Shown here piece after piece: positions 5,935 through 6,788 of a stretch of 6,788 bases of DNA. A program made the translations under genes and the position numbers. Origin of the DNA: Spirochaetaceae bacterium (GTDB lineage Bacteria > Spirochaetota > Spirochaetia > Treponematales > Treponemataceae); NCBI GenBank assembly GCA_017646305.1, contig JAGCMR010000078.1:1-6788 (forward strand), written 5' to 3'. Positions within the stretch are counted from its first letter, which is position 1. Every line of letters begins with the position of its first letter. The notes beneath the pieces were generated by a model. That model was given only the letters and a program-made list of their open reading frames with translations, was not told the DNA's origin and did no database searches.

Positions 5935-6680
5935 AGGATGTATACAAAACAAAAGGCTTAGAAAATATAGAAGTAAAAAATCTTTGGCTCAAACGAGGAA
6001 ATTACCAAATTTTTCAGGATTTTTCCTATAGTTTTCCAGCAGGTAAGATAACTGCCTTGATGGCATCTTCTGGAGCAGGAAAAACTAGCCTTTTGGACTG
6101 TATTGCAGGGTTGTTACAGCCAGATCAGGGTAATATTGTAGGGGGAGCTTCTGTATCTTATCTTTTTCAAGAGCCGAGACTTTTGCCTTGGTATTCCTTG
6201 GAAAAAAATGTAATGCTGCCAGTGGAATCTTTGCTAGGACGTGAGACTGCAAAAGAAAGAAGCGATACCTTCCTAAAAGCGGTTAATCTAGAAGAAAAAA
6301 TTGATTCTTTACCTACCCAGTGTTCTGGTGGTCAGCGACAACGATGTGCTATTGCCAGAGCCTTTGCTTTTCCATCCACTGTCTTGCTGATGGATGAAGC
6401 CTTTCAGGCTCAAGATATTAAACTAAAGCTTTTACTTATGGAATTGATGGAACAACTTCTGGAAAAGGAGGGAAGGACTGCTCTGCTTGTAACCCATGAT
6501 GTTTCAGAAGCCTTGGCTTTAGCTCATCATGTAGTAGTGCTTGCAGGTAGTCCTTTGCAGGTGGTTGGTGAGTTTGAGGGTGCTCCAAAGAACCAGCCCA
6601 TGAGCCAGCGGTATATCCAGAGCGATGCTTGTTCAGCGAAAAGCCGAGAAGCAATCCTCAAACTCCTGTGTGAGTCTTAA
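5931..6680 (+). CDS. ABC importer ATP-binding protein, NitT/TauT type
   Basis: This cytoplasmic ATPase powers the importer. Its 249 residues match the SsuB/TauB class. Visible motifs are: Walker A ASSGAGKT at 45-52 (K51 binds phosphate); Q-loop glutamine Q80 in LFQEPRLLPW; ABC signature CSGGQRQRCAIARA at 131-144; Walker B VLLMDEAF at 151-158 with catalytic E156; D-loop aspartate D162; and switch histidine H189 in VTHD. Several positions depart from consensus. The first Walker A glycine is A45, the signature begins CSGGQ instead of LSGGQ, and the usual DEPFSALD is DEAFQAQD, with Walker B proline replaced by alanine and the leucine before D162 by glutamine. All catalytic residues are kept, so it should be active. 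AGGGGG at 5912-5917 is a possible ribosome binding site, and the start overlaps the permease stop. The last 35 or so residues form a short C-terminal tail without a recognised domain. Confidence 0.92.
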   Translation: MKDVYKTKGLENIEVKNLWLKRGNYQIFQDFSYSFPAGKITALMASSGAGKTSLLDCIAGLLQPDQGNIVGGASVSYLFQEPRLLPWYSLEKNVMLPVESLLGRETAKERSDTFLKAVNLEEKIDSLPTQCSGGQRQRCAIARAFAFPSTVLLMDEAFQAQDIKLKLLLMELMEQLLEKEGRTALLVTHDVSEALALAHHVVVLAGSPLQVVGEFEGAPKNQPMSQRYIQSDACSAKSREAILKLLCES

Positions 6681-6681
6681 A

Positions 6682-6706
6682 AAAGGGCTTTATGAATCAG
6701 CCTTTT
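6682..6706. terminator. Hairpin between convergent genes, possible bidirectional terminator
   Basis: Bases 6682-6689 (AAAGGGCT) pair with 6699-6706 (AGCCTTTT) over 8 bp on the plus strand, including one G-U pair, around a 9-base loop. On the minus strand the stem carries a bulged C and is followed by TTTTTT, the better terminator orientation. It starts one base after the importer ATPase stop and overlaps the stop codon of the minus-strand gene, so both transcripts may use it. Confidence 0.5.
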
Positions 6707-6788
6707 CTAAAAGCTCTGTTTCCCAAGCCAGCAATGCTTCTTCCATCTGCTTGTTGCTACCACGAACATCACAGAGAATGCGGAATAC
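6690..6788 (-). CDS. C-terminal end of an unidentified minus-strand protein
   Basis: Reading the minus strand inward from the window edge gives 32 open codons ending in TAA at 6692-6690. The tail starts VFRILCDVRGSNK and continues QMEEALLAWETELLEKADS. It looks like genuine coding sequence: it is open to the edge, has a helical acidic tail with normal amino acid composition, and is followed at once by a terminator-like hairpin. A glutamate-rich tail with a WE pair near the end occurs in ABC-F type ATPases, but 32 residues are too few to assign a family. The gene converges on the importer and is presumably a separate transcription unit. Confidence 0.55.
   Translation of the reverse strand, partial: VFRILCDVRGSNKQMEEALLAWETELLEKADS

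Overview
The window looks like part of a spirochaete chromosome, most likely a Treponema. This rests on three things. The partial rpsT, an HU/IHF-type gene and lnt occur in the order I recall from treponemes. The DNA is rather AT-rich. The transporter's substrate-binding protein has a signal peptide ending in an AFA-GGKKD motif that is familiar from Treponema binding proteins. I could not run a database search, so the genus is an inference.

Layout: (1) Bases 2-208 are the 3' end of rpsT (ribosomal protein S20). A stem-loop with a GUAA tetraloop follows at 219-244 and probably ends or trims that transcript. (2) Bases 289-4016 hold four tightly packed plus-strand genes with gaps of only 6 to 11 bases: an HU-family DNA-binding protein, lnt (apolipoprotein N-acyltransferase), a bactofilin, and avtA (valine-pyruvate aminotransferase). 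They look like one operon, closed by a strong intrinsic terminator at 4054-4090. (3) Bases 4112-6680 encode a complete ABC importer of the nitrate/sulfonate/taurine/thiamine-precursor superfamily. The order is binding protein, permease, ATPase, and the genes overlap by 1 and 4 bases. (4) At the right edge, the last 32 codons of a minus-strand gene (6690-6788) converge on the importer. A short hairpin lies between them.

How the parts work together: the first operon joins a nucleoid protein, the last enzyme of lipoprotein maturation, a cytoskeletal/scaffold polymer and an alanine/valine transaminase. These have no common pathway, so it reads as a growth or housekeeping cluster with a cell-envelope element. 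The importer is self-contained, but its substrate cannot be read from the sequence. Its binding protein contains no cysteine, so it cannot be a lipoprotein and must be a soluble or signal-anchored periplasmic protein.

I see no CRISPR array, tRNA, insertion sequence, phage gene or clearly new system. The points most worth a second look are the regulatory architecture between avtA and the importer, where a terminator sits directly against the importer's ribosome binding site, and the divergent sequence motifs of the importer ATPase.
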